Assembly: GCA_035493475.1 (NCBI GenBank)
Contig: DATJIF010000040.1
Coordinates: forward strand, 1-64,000
Reading direction: 5' to 3'
Source of the DNA: Actinospica sp035493475
GTDB lineage: Bacteria > Actinomycetota > Actinomycetes > Streptomycetales > Catenulisporaceae
Length of the DNA: 64,000 nucleotides
Made by a program: the position numbers and the translations under genes. Below, piece by piece: positions 1 through 8,541 of the stretch. The notes under the pieces are model-generated. The model was not told the origin of the DNA. It did no database searches and saw only the letters and a program-made list of their open reading frames with translations. How positions within the stretch are numbered: the first letter of the stretch is position 1; every line of letters begins with the position of its first letter.

Positions 1-24
1 GCCCCCCCGCCACCAAGAGTCAGA

Positions 25-510
25 TCAGTAGCCTGAGGCCGACGCCGAGAGGGAGCGGGCGTAGTTGACGCGGGCGGCGTAGTCCTGGATCTGGAGGACG
101 GAGCCGACCGGCAGTTGGACCTGGTGCAGGAAGCCGGGGCCCTGCACGACGACCTGGACCGAGCCCTCCGTGCGCTCCTCCTTGGCCAGCAGGAACAGCA
201 GGCCGAGCAGGCAGAAGAAGAAAAAGATCACGGTGCAGACGATCGCCCACGTGGGGATGCCGCGGTTGGTGCGTGACATGTCGGTGTACGACCACACGAC
301 GCTGCCGATCGGGGCCTGGCCCGACGGGGTGATCACCGACGTGTTCGTGCACACGATGTCCCCGATCGTGACCATCACCTGCCCCTGCTGGCCGCCCATC
401 GCCGCCGCCTGAGCAGCGTCCATGGGCTGGCCGCCCCAGGTACTGCCGCTCTGCTGCGGGCCGGGCGAGTAAGGCTGCTGAGGCGGGCCGAAGGGCGGCT
501 GAGAGGTCAT
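25..510 (-). CDS. Small membrane protein, hypothetical
   Basis: A 161-residue protein of no family I recognise. The N-terminal ~30 residues are rich in Pro, Gln and Gly, as in cytoplasmic tails of many actinobacterial membrane proteins. One strongly hydrophobic segment (about residues 85-110, with a run of Phe and Leu) is followed by a charged KEER patch, so a single-pass anchor is likely. The C-terminal part has no visible motif. The ATG has only a weak upstream AGGA. It is divergent from the MerR-PP2C gene; nothing in the sequence fixes a function. Confidence 0.7.
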   Translation of the reverse strand: MTSQPPFGPPQQPYSPGPQQSGSTWGGQPMDAAQAAAMGGQQGQVMVTIGDIVCTNTSVITPSGQAPIGSVVWSYTDMSRTNRGIPTWAIVCTVIFFFFCLLGLLFLLAKEERTEGSVQVVVQGPGFLHQVQLPVGSVLQIQDYAARVNYARSLSASASGY

Positions 511-689
511 GGTGGAATCCTGTCAGACTCCCGGCGCGTGCGTATGCGTATTGCCGAAGCTGTGACCACCCGTTATGTGCGCGGGGCCAGGGTCTGACCC
601 ATGTGCTTGACTCTTCCCCTGGGGCGGACCTCAGGATCGGGTGGTGCCGGGCGGAGGAGCCGTTCGGCCGAGGAGGGAGACGGGCGCGG

Positions 690-1802
690 ATGGCGGTGGA
701 CGGGGCGCGGGGCGGGCTGCTGGCCATCGGGGCGTTCGCGCGGAGGTCTCGGCTGTCGATCAAGGCGCTGCGGCTCTATGACGAGAGCGGGCTGTTGCGG
801 CCGGCGTGGACGGATCCGGAGTCGGGGTACCGGTATTACGAGCCGGGGCAGCTGGAGCGGGCGCGGCTCGTGGCCTGGCTGCGGCGGGTCGGGATGCCGC
901 TCGCGGGGATCCGGCGCGTGTGCGACCTGAGCGAGACGGATCGGGCTGCTGCGGCGTCCGAGATCCGGGAGTTCTGGTCGCGGGTCTCGGCGGACGTCGC
1001 GGCGCGGGGCGAGCTTGTCGACTTCCTCGTCGAGCAGTTGTCAGGGAAGGACGACGCCATGTTCGGAGCCACTACCCAACATCAGCCGCTGCGGATGCGT
1101 TATGCCGCGCTCTCGGATCAGGGGACCGTGCGGACGCATCATCAGGACGCGGTGTACGCGGGGCCGCGGCTGCTCGCCGTGGCCGACGGGTTCGGGGAGC
1201 GCGGCGATGTGGCCAGTAGCAGGGCCATCGATCTGTTGCGTGAGATCGATGCCGAGCACGTCGGCTCGGTCGAGGCGGGGGATCTGTTGAACGTTCTGAG
1301 TGATGCGGCGGAGCGGGCGCATCGTGCCGTGGGGGAGATCGGGGGCGAGTCTTCTGCTTCCGGCACGACGCTTACCGCGATGCTGTGGACGGGCTCGGAG
1401 CTCGGGCTCGTGCACATCGGCGACTCGCGGGCTTATCTGCTGCGCGACGGGCGGTTCTTCCAGATCACGCACGATCACACGGTCGTGCAGACCATGCTCG
1501 ACTCGGGCAGCATCACGCCGCAGGAGGCTGAGTCGCATCCGCAGCGCTCGCTGCTCGTGCAGGCGCTCGGCGGCGAGTCGGGGTCGCTCGCGCCGGAGGT
1601 TCGGGTGACGGACGTGCAGGCGGGGGACCGGTATCTGCTCTGCACGGACGGGCTTTCGGCGTGCGTGGCCGAGGAGGAGATCCGGCGGGTCGTCGAGGGT
1701 GTGGGCGAACCGGCGGACGCGGTGCGGGAGCTGGTCTCGCTGTCGATTCGGGCGGGTGGGGCGGACAACGTGGCGTGCGTCGTCGCCAGTATCGATCAAT
1801 AG
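690..1802 (+). CDS. MerR-type regulator fused to PP2C phosphatase
   Basis: 370 residues. Residues ~12-80 form a MerR winged helix (IGAFARRSRLSIKALRLYDE, then the ESGYRYYEPGQL segment). After a short helical linker, residues ~135-370 are a PP2C-type Ser/Thr phosphatase: HQDA and VADGFG (metal ligands), SGTTLTAM, HIGDSRAYLLRDG, LLCTDGLS and GGADNVACVV. The metal-binding Asp residues appear intact, so catalysis is plausible. The ATG at 690 is preferred over the upstream GTG at 603 because AGGAGGGAGA lies 9 bases before it. The fusion suggests a DNA-binding protein that dephosphorylates a partner, or whose DNA binding is tied to phosphatase state; this is inference. It converges on the penicillin-binding protein gene with 10 bp between stops. 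Confidence 0.85.
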   Translation: MAVDGARGGLLAIGAFARRSRLSIKALRLYDESGLLRPAWTDPESGYRYYEPGQLERARLVAWLRRVGMPLAGIRRVCDLSETDRAAAASEIREFWSRVSADVAARGELVDFLVEQLSGKDDAMFGATTQHQPLRMRYAALSDQGTVRTHHQDAVYAGPRLLAVADGFGERGDVASSRAIDLLREIDAEHVGSVEAGDLLNVLSDAAERAHRAVGEIGGESSASGTTLTAMLWTGSELGLVHIGDSRAYLLRDGRFFQITHDHTVVQTMLDSGSITPQEAESHPQRSLLVQALGGESGSLAPEVRVTDVQAGDRYLLCTDGLSACVAEEEIRRVVEGVGEPADAVRELVSLSIRAGGADNVACVVASIDQ

Positions 1803-1812
1803 ATCAGAGGAC

Positions 1813-3936
1813 TCAGCCGATCGGGGGGAAGCCGGTGGGCGGGGTGAACTGCTGCACCGGCTGCCCCTTCATCGCGCCCTTCATGGCCTCCTGCCAGGTG
1901 GGCGCGGAGATCGTGGCGCCGAAGATCTGCTGGTCCCAGTACTTGCCGCCGATCGACAGGTAGCCGAGGAAGTCGCCCTTGCGCGGGGAGATGAAGCCGG
2001 TCCACACGGCCGTGGCCAACTGCGGGGTGTAGCCGTCGAACCAGGTCGCGATCGACTGGGTCGTGGTGCCCGTCTTGCCCGCCGCCGGGCGGTTGAGGCC
2101 CTGACCCTCGGCCGTCGCGCCGGGCTGGGTCAGCACCCCTTGCAGCATCGCGGTCAGCTCGTTCGCGATGTTCGGGTCGAGCACCTGGCCGCATTCCGGC
2201 TGCTGGCCGGGGTACTGGCGGCCCGCCGTGTTCGACACCGCCGTGATCACGTACGGGCGGCAGTACTCGCCGTGCGCGGCGAGGGTCGCGTAGGCGGCGG
2301 CCATCTCGATCGGCGTGATCAGGTTCGTGCCGAGGGTGAACGAGGCGATCTGCAGCAGCGGCGAGCCCGTGCCGGTGTCGTTGTCCAGGGTCACGCCCAT
2401 CGACTGCGCGATCGTGGCGGGCAGGCACAGGCCGGTCTTCGTCTCCAGCGTCAGGAAGTACGTGTTCACCGAGTACCAGTACGCCTCGGGCAGCGTGCCG
2501 GTGAAGCCGTTGCCGTCGTCGTTGTTCGGCGTGTAGTCGCTCGGCCAGATGATCGTCTGCGGATGCCCGGGGACGCACACCGGAAGCCGCAGTCCGCCCT
2601 CGACCAGCGGACTCGGCACGCCCATGGACGTGGCCGGATTCCAGCCGTCCTCCAGCGCCGCGAGCCCCTCGAAGATCTTGAACGAGGAACCGGCCTGGTA
2701 GCCGTCGCCGCCGCCGTGCCGCGGGTCCGCCGCGAGGTCCACGTACGTCTGGCCGTTGCCGTTGCCCATCGGCTTCGACTGCGCGATCGCCGTGATGGCG
2801 CCGGTCCCGGGCGTCACCATCGCGAGCGCCGTGGCCACGCGGTTGTCCGGCGCGGTGTGGTCGGAGACGGCCTTCGCGCCGGACGCCTGGTCCTGCGGCA
2901 CGAGCGTGGTCTTGATGACCAGTCCGCCCTCGTTCCACAGGTTCACGCGGGCGGCCGTCGTCGCGCCGTACGAGGCGTCGCCGATGAATGAGTTGTAGAC
3001 GTACGTGCAGAAAAACGCCTCGTTGCCGGCGCCGAGGCAGCCGTCCGTCTGCCTGCCGGGGTTCAGGCCCAGCGGCTGCTTCTCGGCGTCGGCGGCCTGC
3101 TTCGCGGTCAGGTAGCCCTGCTTGGCCATGTCCTCGAGCACGACGTTGCGCCGCGCCAGCACCGGGCCCGCGTTGGTGAACGGGTTGAACTCGCTCGGGC
3201 TGTTCACGATCGCCGCGAGCATGGCCGCCTGGTCCGCGTTCAGGTTCGCGGCCGAGGTGTTGAAGTACGTCTGCGCCGCGACCTGGATCCCGTACGCGCC
3301 GTTGCCGTAGAAGATCAGGTTCAGGTAGCCCGCGAGCAGTTCCGCCTTGCTCATCTCCTCGGTCACCGAGATCGCGTCGCGCAGTTCGGTGAGCTTGCGC
3401 GAGAACGTGTCGGCGATCGCGGCGTCGCGCAGGGCCGCGTTGTTCCCGGCCTCGAGTTCGAGCGAGTTCTTCACGAACTGCTGGGCGATCGTCGAGCCGC
3501 CCTGCAGGTTCCCGGCGTCCTTCGAGTTGTTGATCAGTGCGCGCAGCGTGCTCTTCAGGTCGATGCCGCCGTGCTGGTAGAAGCGCTGGTCCTCGATGGA
3601 CACGATCGCGTGCTGCATCAGGACGCTGATCTGGCTGAGCGGCACGACCACCCGGTTGCTCTGGTTGTCCGGATCCCAGGTGGTGGCGATGAACGAGCCG
3701 TCCGCCGCCTCGATCGTGTTGCGCTGCGGCAGCACCGGCAGCGAGAAGGCCGCGGGCAGCGTCAGGAAGTGGTCCGACGCCGCCTTCGCGCCGAGCCCGG
3801 CCCCGGCGACCGCCGGCAGCACCAGCCCCGCGACCAGCGCCCCGCTCAACGCGCTGACCAGGATGAAGGAGATCAGGCCGGCGATGAACCGGCCCAACCG
3901 GCTGACGCCCCGCAGGACCCCGCCCGTGCTCGCCAT
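1813..3936 (-). CDS. Class A penicillin-binding protein (GT51 + transpeptidase)
   Basis: 707 residues, usual for a bifunctional PBP. It polymerises lipid II glycan strands and cross-links peptide stems outside the membrane. A short basic N-terminus precedes one membrane anchor (about 15-45). The GT51 domain shows EDQRFYQHGGID (catalytic Glu) and QGGSTIAQQFVKN. The transpeptidase carries GSSFK (SxxK, nucleophile Ser), SVNTYF (SxN) and KTGTT (KTG). No C-terminal PASTA or Pro-rich tail is present; the protein ends soon after the KTG domain. It is likely monocistronic, facing the MerR-PP2C gene tail to tail. Confidence 0.93.
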   Translation of the reverse strand: MASTGGVLRGVSRLGRFIAGLISFILVSALSGALVAGLVLPAVAGAGLGAKAASDHFLTLPAAFSLPVLPQRNTIEAADGSFIATTWDPDNQSNRVVVPLSQISVLMQHAIVSIEDQRFYQHGGIDLKSTLRALINNSKDAGNLQGGSTIAQQFVKNSLELEAGNNAALRDAAIADTFSRKLTELRDAISVTEEMSKAELLAGYLNLIFYGNGAYGIQVAAQTYFNTSAANLNADQAAMLAAIVNSPSEFNPFTNAGPVLARRNVVLEDMAKQGYLTAKQAADAEKQPLGLNPGRQTDGCLGAGNEAFFCTYVYNSFIGDASYGATTAARVNLWNEGGLVIKTTLVPQDQASGAKAVSDHTAPDNRVATALAMVTPGTGAITAIAQSKPMGNGNGQTYVDLAADPRHGGGDGYQAGSSFKIFEGLAALEDGWNPATSMGVPSPLVEGGLRLPVCVPGHPQTIIWPSDYTPNNDDGNGFTGTLPEAYWYSVNTYFLTLETKTGLCLPATIAQSMGVTLDNDTGTGSPLLQIASFTLGTNLITPIEMAAAYATLAAHGEYCRPYVITAVSNTAGRQYPGQQPECGQVLDPNIANELTAMLQGVLTQPGATAEGQGLNRPAAGKTGTTTQSIATWFDGYTPQLATAVWTGFISPRKGDFLGYLSIGGKYWDQQIFGATISAPTWQEAMKGAMKGQPVQQFTPPTGFPPIG

Positions 3937-4014
3937 GCCCTAGAGACTAATCCCGTCGCAGCCGCATGGGGAGGGGATTGGCCGAAGCCGAAGAAGATCA
4001 CTGAGATACTCGTC

Positions 4015-4057
4015 GGACCTCGCGGCGCCCGGCCGGAAACCGGGCGCCGCGAGGTCC
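4015..4057 (-). terminator. Hairpin terminator after ABC exporter operon
   Basis: A perfect 18-bp stem (4015-4032 pairs with 4040-4057) with the 7-base loop CCGGAAA, 7 bases past the stop of the exporter gene ending at 4065. There is no T-run, as is common in actinobacteria. Confidence 0.85.
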
Positions 4058-4064
4058 GGCCCCG

Positions 4065-6080
4065 CTAGTCCACCTCGGCGACGGCCTGGGCGAACTGGGC
4101 GTCGTACAGCCGGGCGTAGGCGCCGCCGACGTCGAGGAGCTGGTCGTGGGTGCCCTGCTCGACGATCTGGCCGTTCTCCATCACCAGGATCAGGTCGGCG
4201 TCCCGGATGGTGGAGAGGCGGTGCGCGATCACGAAGCTGGTGCGGCCCTGGCGCAGCGAGTTCATCGCGCGCTGGATGAGCACCTCGGTGCGGGTGTCGA
4301 CGGAGCTGGTGGCCTCGTCCAGGATCAGGATCGCGGGCTCCGCGAGGAAGGCGCGCGCGATCGTGATCAGCTGGCGTTCGCCCGCGGAGACCGAGGAGGC
4401 CTCGTCGTCCAGGACGGTCTCGTAGCCCTCCGGGAGGGTGCGCACGAAGCGGTCCACGTGGGTGGCCTGGGCGGCGCGGACGATCTGGTCCTCGGTGGCC
4501 GCGGGGACGCCGTAGGCGATGTTCTCCGCGATGGTGCCGCCGAACAGCCACGCGTCCTGCAGCACCATGCCGGTGCGCGAGCGCAGGTCCTCCCGCGTCA
4601 TCTTCGCGATGTCCACGCCGTCCAGGGTGATCCGGCCGCCGTCGATCTCGTAGAAGCGCATCAGCAGGTTGACGAGGGTGGTCTTGCCCGCGCCGGTCGG
4701 GCCGACGATCGCGACCGTCTGGCCCGGCTTGACCGAGAGCGACAGGTCCTGGATCAGCGGCACGTCCGGCTTGTAGCGGAACGAGACGTTCTCGAACTCC
4801 ACGTGCCCGCGCACCTGGTCCACGGTCGGCGCCTGCGCGTCGTCCGGGGACTGCTCCTTCGCGTCCAGCAGCGCGAACACCCGCTCGGCCGAGGCCACCG
4901 CGGACTGCAGCAGGTTCGCCATGCTGGCCACCTGGGTGACCGGCTGGTTGAAGCTGCGCGAGTACTGGATGAAGGCCTGCACGTCGCCGATCGAGAGCGA
5001 GCCCGAGGCCACCTTCAGCGCGCCGACCACCGCGACGAACACGTAGTTGATGTTGCCCAGGAACATCATCGCGGGCTGGATGCAGCCGGAGATGAACTGC
5101 GCCTTGAACGAGGCCTGGTACAGCGTCTCGTTCTGCTCGTCGAACTCGGCGACCGCGTCCTGCTGCCGGCCGAACACCTTGACCAGCGTGTGGCCGGTGT
5201 ACTGCTCCTCGATGTGGCCGTTGAGCCGTCCGGTGGTGCCCCACTGCTTGACGAACTGCGGCTGCGCCCGCTTGCCGATCTTCCCGGCCAGCCACACCGA
5301 GACCGGGATGGTGACCAGGGCCAGCAGCGCCAGCTCCCAGGAGATGGTGAACATCATCGTGAGCACGCCGACGATCGTCAGCAGCGACATGGCGATCTGG
5401 CTGAGCGTCTGCTGCAGGGTCTGCGACAGGTTGTCCATGTCGTTGGTGACCCGGGACAGGATCTCGCCGCGCGGCTGGCCGTCGAAGTAGCTCAGCGGCA
5501 GCCGGGACAGCTTGGCCTGCGCGTCCTGCCGCATCCGGTAGACGGCGCGCTGCACGAGCGACGTGGTGATCCGGCCCTGGAAGGCGAGCACCAGCGAGGA
5601 GCACGTGTAGATCAGCGCCACCGTGCCGAGCGTGCGGCCGATCGCGTCGAAGTCCAGGCCGACGCCCGGGGTGAAGCCGACGCTGCTGAGCACGGAGCGG
5701 ATGCCGGACGGCAGGTTCGGGTTGGCGAGCACCTGCGCCCGGGTCTGCCCGGCGAAGCGCGCGGTCTGCTTGCCCGCGATGCCGCCGAAGATCTGGTTCG
5801 TGGCGTCGCCGAGGATGCGCGGGCCGAGCACGTTCAGCGTGACGCCGATCGCGGTCAGCACCAGGGCGAAGATCATCAGCGGGCGTTCGGGGCTCAGCGT
5901 GTTGAGCAGCCGCTTGCTCGACCCCTTGAAGTCGAGCGCCTTCTCGGTGGACTGGCCGGCCATGAACGCGGCCGGTCCGCGCCGTTCCCCGGGCTGCGGT
6001 CCGGCCCCGCGCTTGGGCACGACCCGCTCGCCGACGTCCGTTCCGTCGGCCTCATGCGTCTCTTCGGGCTGCTCGCTCAC
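4065..6080 (-). CDS. ABC exporter half-transporter, catalytic-site subunit
   Basis: 671 residues: a charged ~50-residue N-terminal extension, a six-helix ABC membrane domain (~55-390) and a nucleotide-binding domain. The NBD has Walker A GPTGAGKT, Walker B ILILDEATSSVD with the catalytic Glu, and switch His in IAHRLSTI. Its signature is VSAGERQ instead of LSGGQ. The partner gene upstream has a normal signature but degenerate Walker B and switch residues, so the pair should form a heterodimeric exporter with one normal and one degenerate ATP site. The GTG start overlaps the stop of the 26-codon linker ORF (GTGA). Substrate unknown; MarR control suggests drug or lipid efflux. Confidence 0.9.
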   Translation of the reverse strand: MSEQPEETHEADGTDVGERVVPKRGAGPQPGERRGPAAFMAGQSTEKALDFKGSSKRLLNTLSPERPLMIFALVLTAIGVTLNVLGPRILGDATNQIFGGIAGKQTARFAGQTRAQVLANPNLPSGIRSVLSSVGFTPGVGLDFDAIGRTLGTVALIYTCSSLVLAFQGRITTSLVQRAVYRMRQDAQAKLSRLPLSYFDGQPRGEILSRVTNDMDNLSQTLQQTLSQIAMSLLTIVGVLTMMFTISWELALLALVTIPVSVWLAGKIGKRAQPQFVKQWGTTGRLNGHIEEQYTGHTLVKVFGRQQDAVAEFDEQNETLYQASFKAQFISGCIQPAMMFLGNINYVFVAVVGALKVASGSLSIGDVQAFIQYSRSFNQPVTQVASMANLLQSAVASAERVFALLDAKEQSPDDAQAPTVDQVRGHVEFENVSFRYKPDVPLIQDLSLSVKPGQTVAIVGPTGAGKTTLVNLLMRFYEIDGGRITLDGVDIAKMTREDLRSRTGMVLQDAWLFGGTIAENIAYGVPAATEDQIVRAAQATHVDRFVRTLPEGYETVLDDEASSVSAGERQLITIARAFLAEPAILILDEATSSVDTRTEVLIQRAMNSLRQGRTSFVIAHRLSTIRDADLILVMENGQIVEQGTHDQLLDVGGAYARLYDAQFAQAVAEVD

Positions 6081-6157
6081 GCGCGCACCTCGCTAGCGCT
6101 CGGCACGCCCGCTCGCGGACGCACTGTGCTCATTGATTCGCTCGCAAGCTCGCTCAT
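6077..6157 (-). CDS. 26-residue linker ORF between exporter genes
   Basis: A short ORF that starts on an ATGA overlap with the stop of the upstream exporter gene and ends on a GTGA overlap with the start of the downstream one. The peptide starts MSELASESMS and ends ASEVRA. It has no family signature. Because both junctions are 4-base overlaps, its translation would carry terminating ribosomes across the 73-base gap. The underlying DNA contains CTCGC direct repeats, and similar Ser-Glu-rich repeats are, from memory, common between streptomycete genes, so it may be a repeat element and not a functional peptide. Confidence 0.4.
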   Translation of the reverse strand: MSELASESMSTVRPRAGVPSASEVRA

Positions 6158-7890
6158 GCCGCGGCCTCCTGCTCCGTCAGCTGGGAGAGCACGATCTCCC
6201 GGTACGTCTCGTTGCCGTCCATCAGTTCGGCGTGCGTGCCGGTGCCGACCACGCGGCCCTCGTCGAGCACGATGATGGTGTCGGCGTTGCGGATGGTGCT
6301 CACCCGCTGCGCCACGATGACGACGGTCGCCTCCCGGGTCTCGCGGGCCAGTGCGGCGCGCAGCCGCGCGTCCGTGGCGTAGTCGAGCGCCGAGAAGGAG
6401 TCGTCGAACAGGTAGATCTCCGGCTTGCGCACCAGGGCGCGCGCGATCGCGAGCCGCTGCCGCTGGCCGCCGGACACGTTGGTGCCGCCCTGCGCGATCG
6501 GCGCCTCGAGGCCCTCCGTCATCGCCTCGACGAAGTCCTTGCCCTGCGCGATCTCCAGCGCCTGCCAGAGCTCTTCGTCGGTCGCGTCCCGGTTGCCGTA
6601 GCGCAGGTTGCTGGCCACGGTGCCGGAGAACAGGTACGGACGCTGCGGCACGTAGCCCACGGTCTTGCTGAGCACGGTCGGGTCGAGCTCGCGCACGTCC
6701 ACGCCGTCCACCAGCACCACGCCGCCGGTCACGTCCATCAGCCGCGGGATCAGCGAGAGCAGCGTGGTCTTGCCGGAGCCGGTGGAGCCGATGATCGCGG
6801 TGATCTCGCCGGGCCGGGCCAGCAGGCTCACGTCCTGGAGCACCGACTTCTCGGCGCCCGGGTAGCAGAAGTCGACCGCGCGCAGTTCGAGCGTGCCGTG
6901 CAGCGCGTCCGGGACCTGCGGGTTCGACGGCGGCACGACGCTGCTCTCGGTGGTCAGCACCTCGCGGATGCGCTCCGCGCTGACCTCGGCGCGCGGCACC
7001 ATCATGAAGGTGAAGACCGTCATCATGATCGACATCAGCGTCTGCATCAGATAGCTGAGGAACGCCGTGAGCGCGCCGATCTGCATGCTGCCGTCGTTGA
7101 TCAGGTGCCCGCCGAACCAGAGCACCGCGACGCTGGAGAGGTTCACCACCAGCATCACCGACGGGAACATCAGCGACATCAGCTTGCCCGCGCCGAGCGA
7201 GACCTGCAGCAGTTCGTTGCTGGCCTCCTCGAAGCGGTCGCGCTCCCGCTCGTCCCGGACGAACGCGCGGACCACGCGGACGCCGGTGATCTGCTCGCGC
7301 AGCACGCGGTTGATCGAGTCGAGCTTGCCCTGCGTGGCCCGGAACAGCGGGACCATCCGCGAGATGATCAGGCCGAGCACGACGGCCAGCACCGGGATGA
7401 TGATGACCAGCAGCCCGGAGAGCGTCACGTTCTGGTCCAGCGCCAGCAGGATGCTGCCGACCATCATGATCGGCGCGGAGACCGTCATGACGAAGAACAT
7501 CAGCACCAGCATCTGCACCTGCTGCACGTCGTTCGTGCTGCGGGTGATCAGCGACGGCGTGCCGATCTGGCCGATCTCGCGGGCCGAGAAGCGCTGCACC
7601 TGGCGGAACTGCGCCGAGCGCAGGTCGCGGCCGACGGCCATCGCGGTGCGCGCGGCGAAGTAGACCGCGCAGATCTGGCAGCAGATCTGGCCGAGCGTGA
7701 TCCCCAGCATCAGCGCGCCGGTCCGCCAGATGTAGCCGGTGTTCCCGGTCAGCACGCCGGTGTCGATGATGTTGGCGTTGAGCGTCGGCAGGTAGAGCAT
7801 GGCGAGCGTGGCGAGGAACTGCAGGCCGACGATGACCGCGATCGGCCTCCGGTACGGCCGCAGGTACTCGCGTAAGAGCTTGACTAGCAC
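6154..7890 (-). CDS. ABC exporter half-transporter, degenerate-site subunit
   Basis: 578 residues with a six-helix membrane domain (~15-310) and an NBD. Walker A is GSTGSGKTT and the signature VSGGQRQRLAIARAL is canonical. Walker B reads IYLFDDSFSALD (Asp in place of the catalytic Glu) and the switch region reads VAQRVSTI (Gln in place of His). This is the pattern of the non-catalytic partner in heterodimeric exporters of the LmrCD/TmrAB type. It overlaps the MarR gene by 7 bases and precedes its partner through the linker ORF, making a marR-ABC-ABC operon. Confidence 0.9.
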   Translation of the reverse strand: MLVKLLREYLRPYRRPIAVIVGLQFLATLAMLYLPTLNANIIDTGVLTGNTGYIWRTGALMLGITLGQICCQICAVYFAARTAMAVGRDLRSAQFRQVQRFSAREIGQIGTPSLITRSTNDVQQVQMLVLMFFVMTVSAPIMMVGSILLALDQNVTLSGLLVIIIPVLAVVLGLIISRMVPLFRATQGKLDSINRVLREQITGVRVVRAFVRDERERDRFEEASNELLQVSLGAGKLMSLMFPSVMLVVNLSSVAVLWFGGHLINDGSMQIGALTAFLSYLMQTLMSIMMTVFTFMMVPRAEVSAERIREVLTTESSVVPPSNPQVPDALHGTLELRAVDFCYPGAEKSVLQDVSLLARPGEITAIIGSTGSGKTTLLSLIPRLMDVTGGVVLVDGVDVRELDPTVLSKTVGYVPQRPYLFSGTVASNLRYGNRDATDEELWQALEIAQGKDFVEAMTEGLEAPIAQGGTNVSGGQRQRLAIARALVRKPEIYLFDDSFSALDYATDARLRAALARETREATVVIVAQRVSTIRNADTIIVLDEGRVVGTGTHAELMDGNETYREIVLSQLTEQEAAA

Positions 7891-8504
7891 TGTTGCTTCC
7901 CCCGGTTTTCCTGGTCGGTGGTGTTGACGTCGTTGTCGGACACGGGCGGGTTCTCCTGCACGATGGCGAAGTTGTTCTCGATCACGGTGATCAGGAACGA
8001 CCGCAGCGACTGCTCGAGTTCGGGATCGATGTCGCGCGTGACGGCCTCGTTGACGGCGGCGAAGCGGGCGCCGATCTCCCGGGCGCGCTCGGCGCCGGAG
8101 TCGGTGAGCAGCAGCCAGACGACCCGGCGGTCGGACTGGTCGCGTTCGCGGGTGACGTAGCCGGCCTTCTCCAGCGTGGAGACGACCCCGGTGAGCGTCG
8201 CGGGCGTGATCAGGCAGCGCTTGGCCAGTTCGCTGTGCGTGGCCCGGCCCGGCGTGCCCTCGTTCGCGAAGCCGCGGCCGGTGCCGAAGGCGAGCGCGCT
8301 CAGCACGGCGGCGGAGCCGGGGCTGAGCCCGTCCTCCTCCGCGAACACCTTCCGGAACGAGTGCCCGACCGACTGCCCGGCGAGCCCGACCAGCCGCATC
8401 AGCGGCGAGCCGAGCAGCCGTTCGCGCAGCCGCGCGAACTCCTCCGGGTCGGCCGCGGCACCGTGGAAGACGGCGTGTATCTGCTTGGCCTGCTCCTCGC
8501 TCAC
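7884..8504 (-). CDS. MarR-family regulator of the exporter operon
   Basis: 206 residues. The winged helix lies about residues 60-140: ATHSELAKRCLITPATLTGVVSTLEKAGYVTRERDQSDRRVVWLLLT, with the DxRxxxxxLT wing typical of MarR proteins. It is slightly long for the family, with extra residues at both ends. As first gene of the operon it probably represses itself and the exporter until a ligand binds. The GTG start has no SD sequence and follows a -10 element by 6 bases, so the mRNA is likely leaderless. Confidence 0.88.
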   Translation of the reverse strand: MSEEQAKQIHAVFHGAAADPEEFARLRERLLGSPLMRLVGLAGQSVGHSFRKVFAEEDGLSPGSAAVLSALAFGTGRGFANEGTPGRATHSELAKRCLITPATLTGVVSTLEKAGYVTRERDQSDRRVVWLLLTDSGAERAREIGARFAAVNEAVTRDIDPELEQSLRSFLITVIENNFAIVQENPPVSDNDVNTTDQENRGKQQC

Positions 8505-8510
8505 GCGAGA

Positions 8511-8516
8511 AGGTTA
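8511..8516 (-). promoter_or_regulatory. Leaderless -10 element of marR-ABC operon
   Basis: On the minus strand TAACCT ends 6 bases before the GTG start, with a possible -35 (TTGCGC) 17 bases upstream. Two GTTAG direct repeats flank this region (around 8513 and 8527) and could be MarR contacts. The -10 match is good; the operator is a guess. Confidence 0.45.
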
Positions 8517-8541
8517 GCCCCCGAACTGTTAGGGCGCAAAG

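Noticed and set aside
2..763. Long ORF on the minus strand covering the first gene and the divergent gap
   Set aside because: It runs out of frame through the gene at 25-510; its translation is Arg/Pro/Gly-rich, typical of a shadow frame in GC-rich DNA.
1699..2991. 430-codon plus-strand ORF opposite the penicillin-binding protein
   Set aside because: The minus-strand PBP has all catalytic motifs; the plus-strand frame is Arg/Val/Gly-rich with no domain.
4146..6275. 709-codon plus-strand ORF opposite the ABC exporter
   Set aside because: Antisense shadow of two clear ABC genes; composition His/Asp/Arg-rich, no motif.
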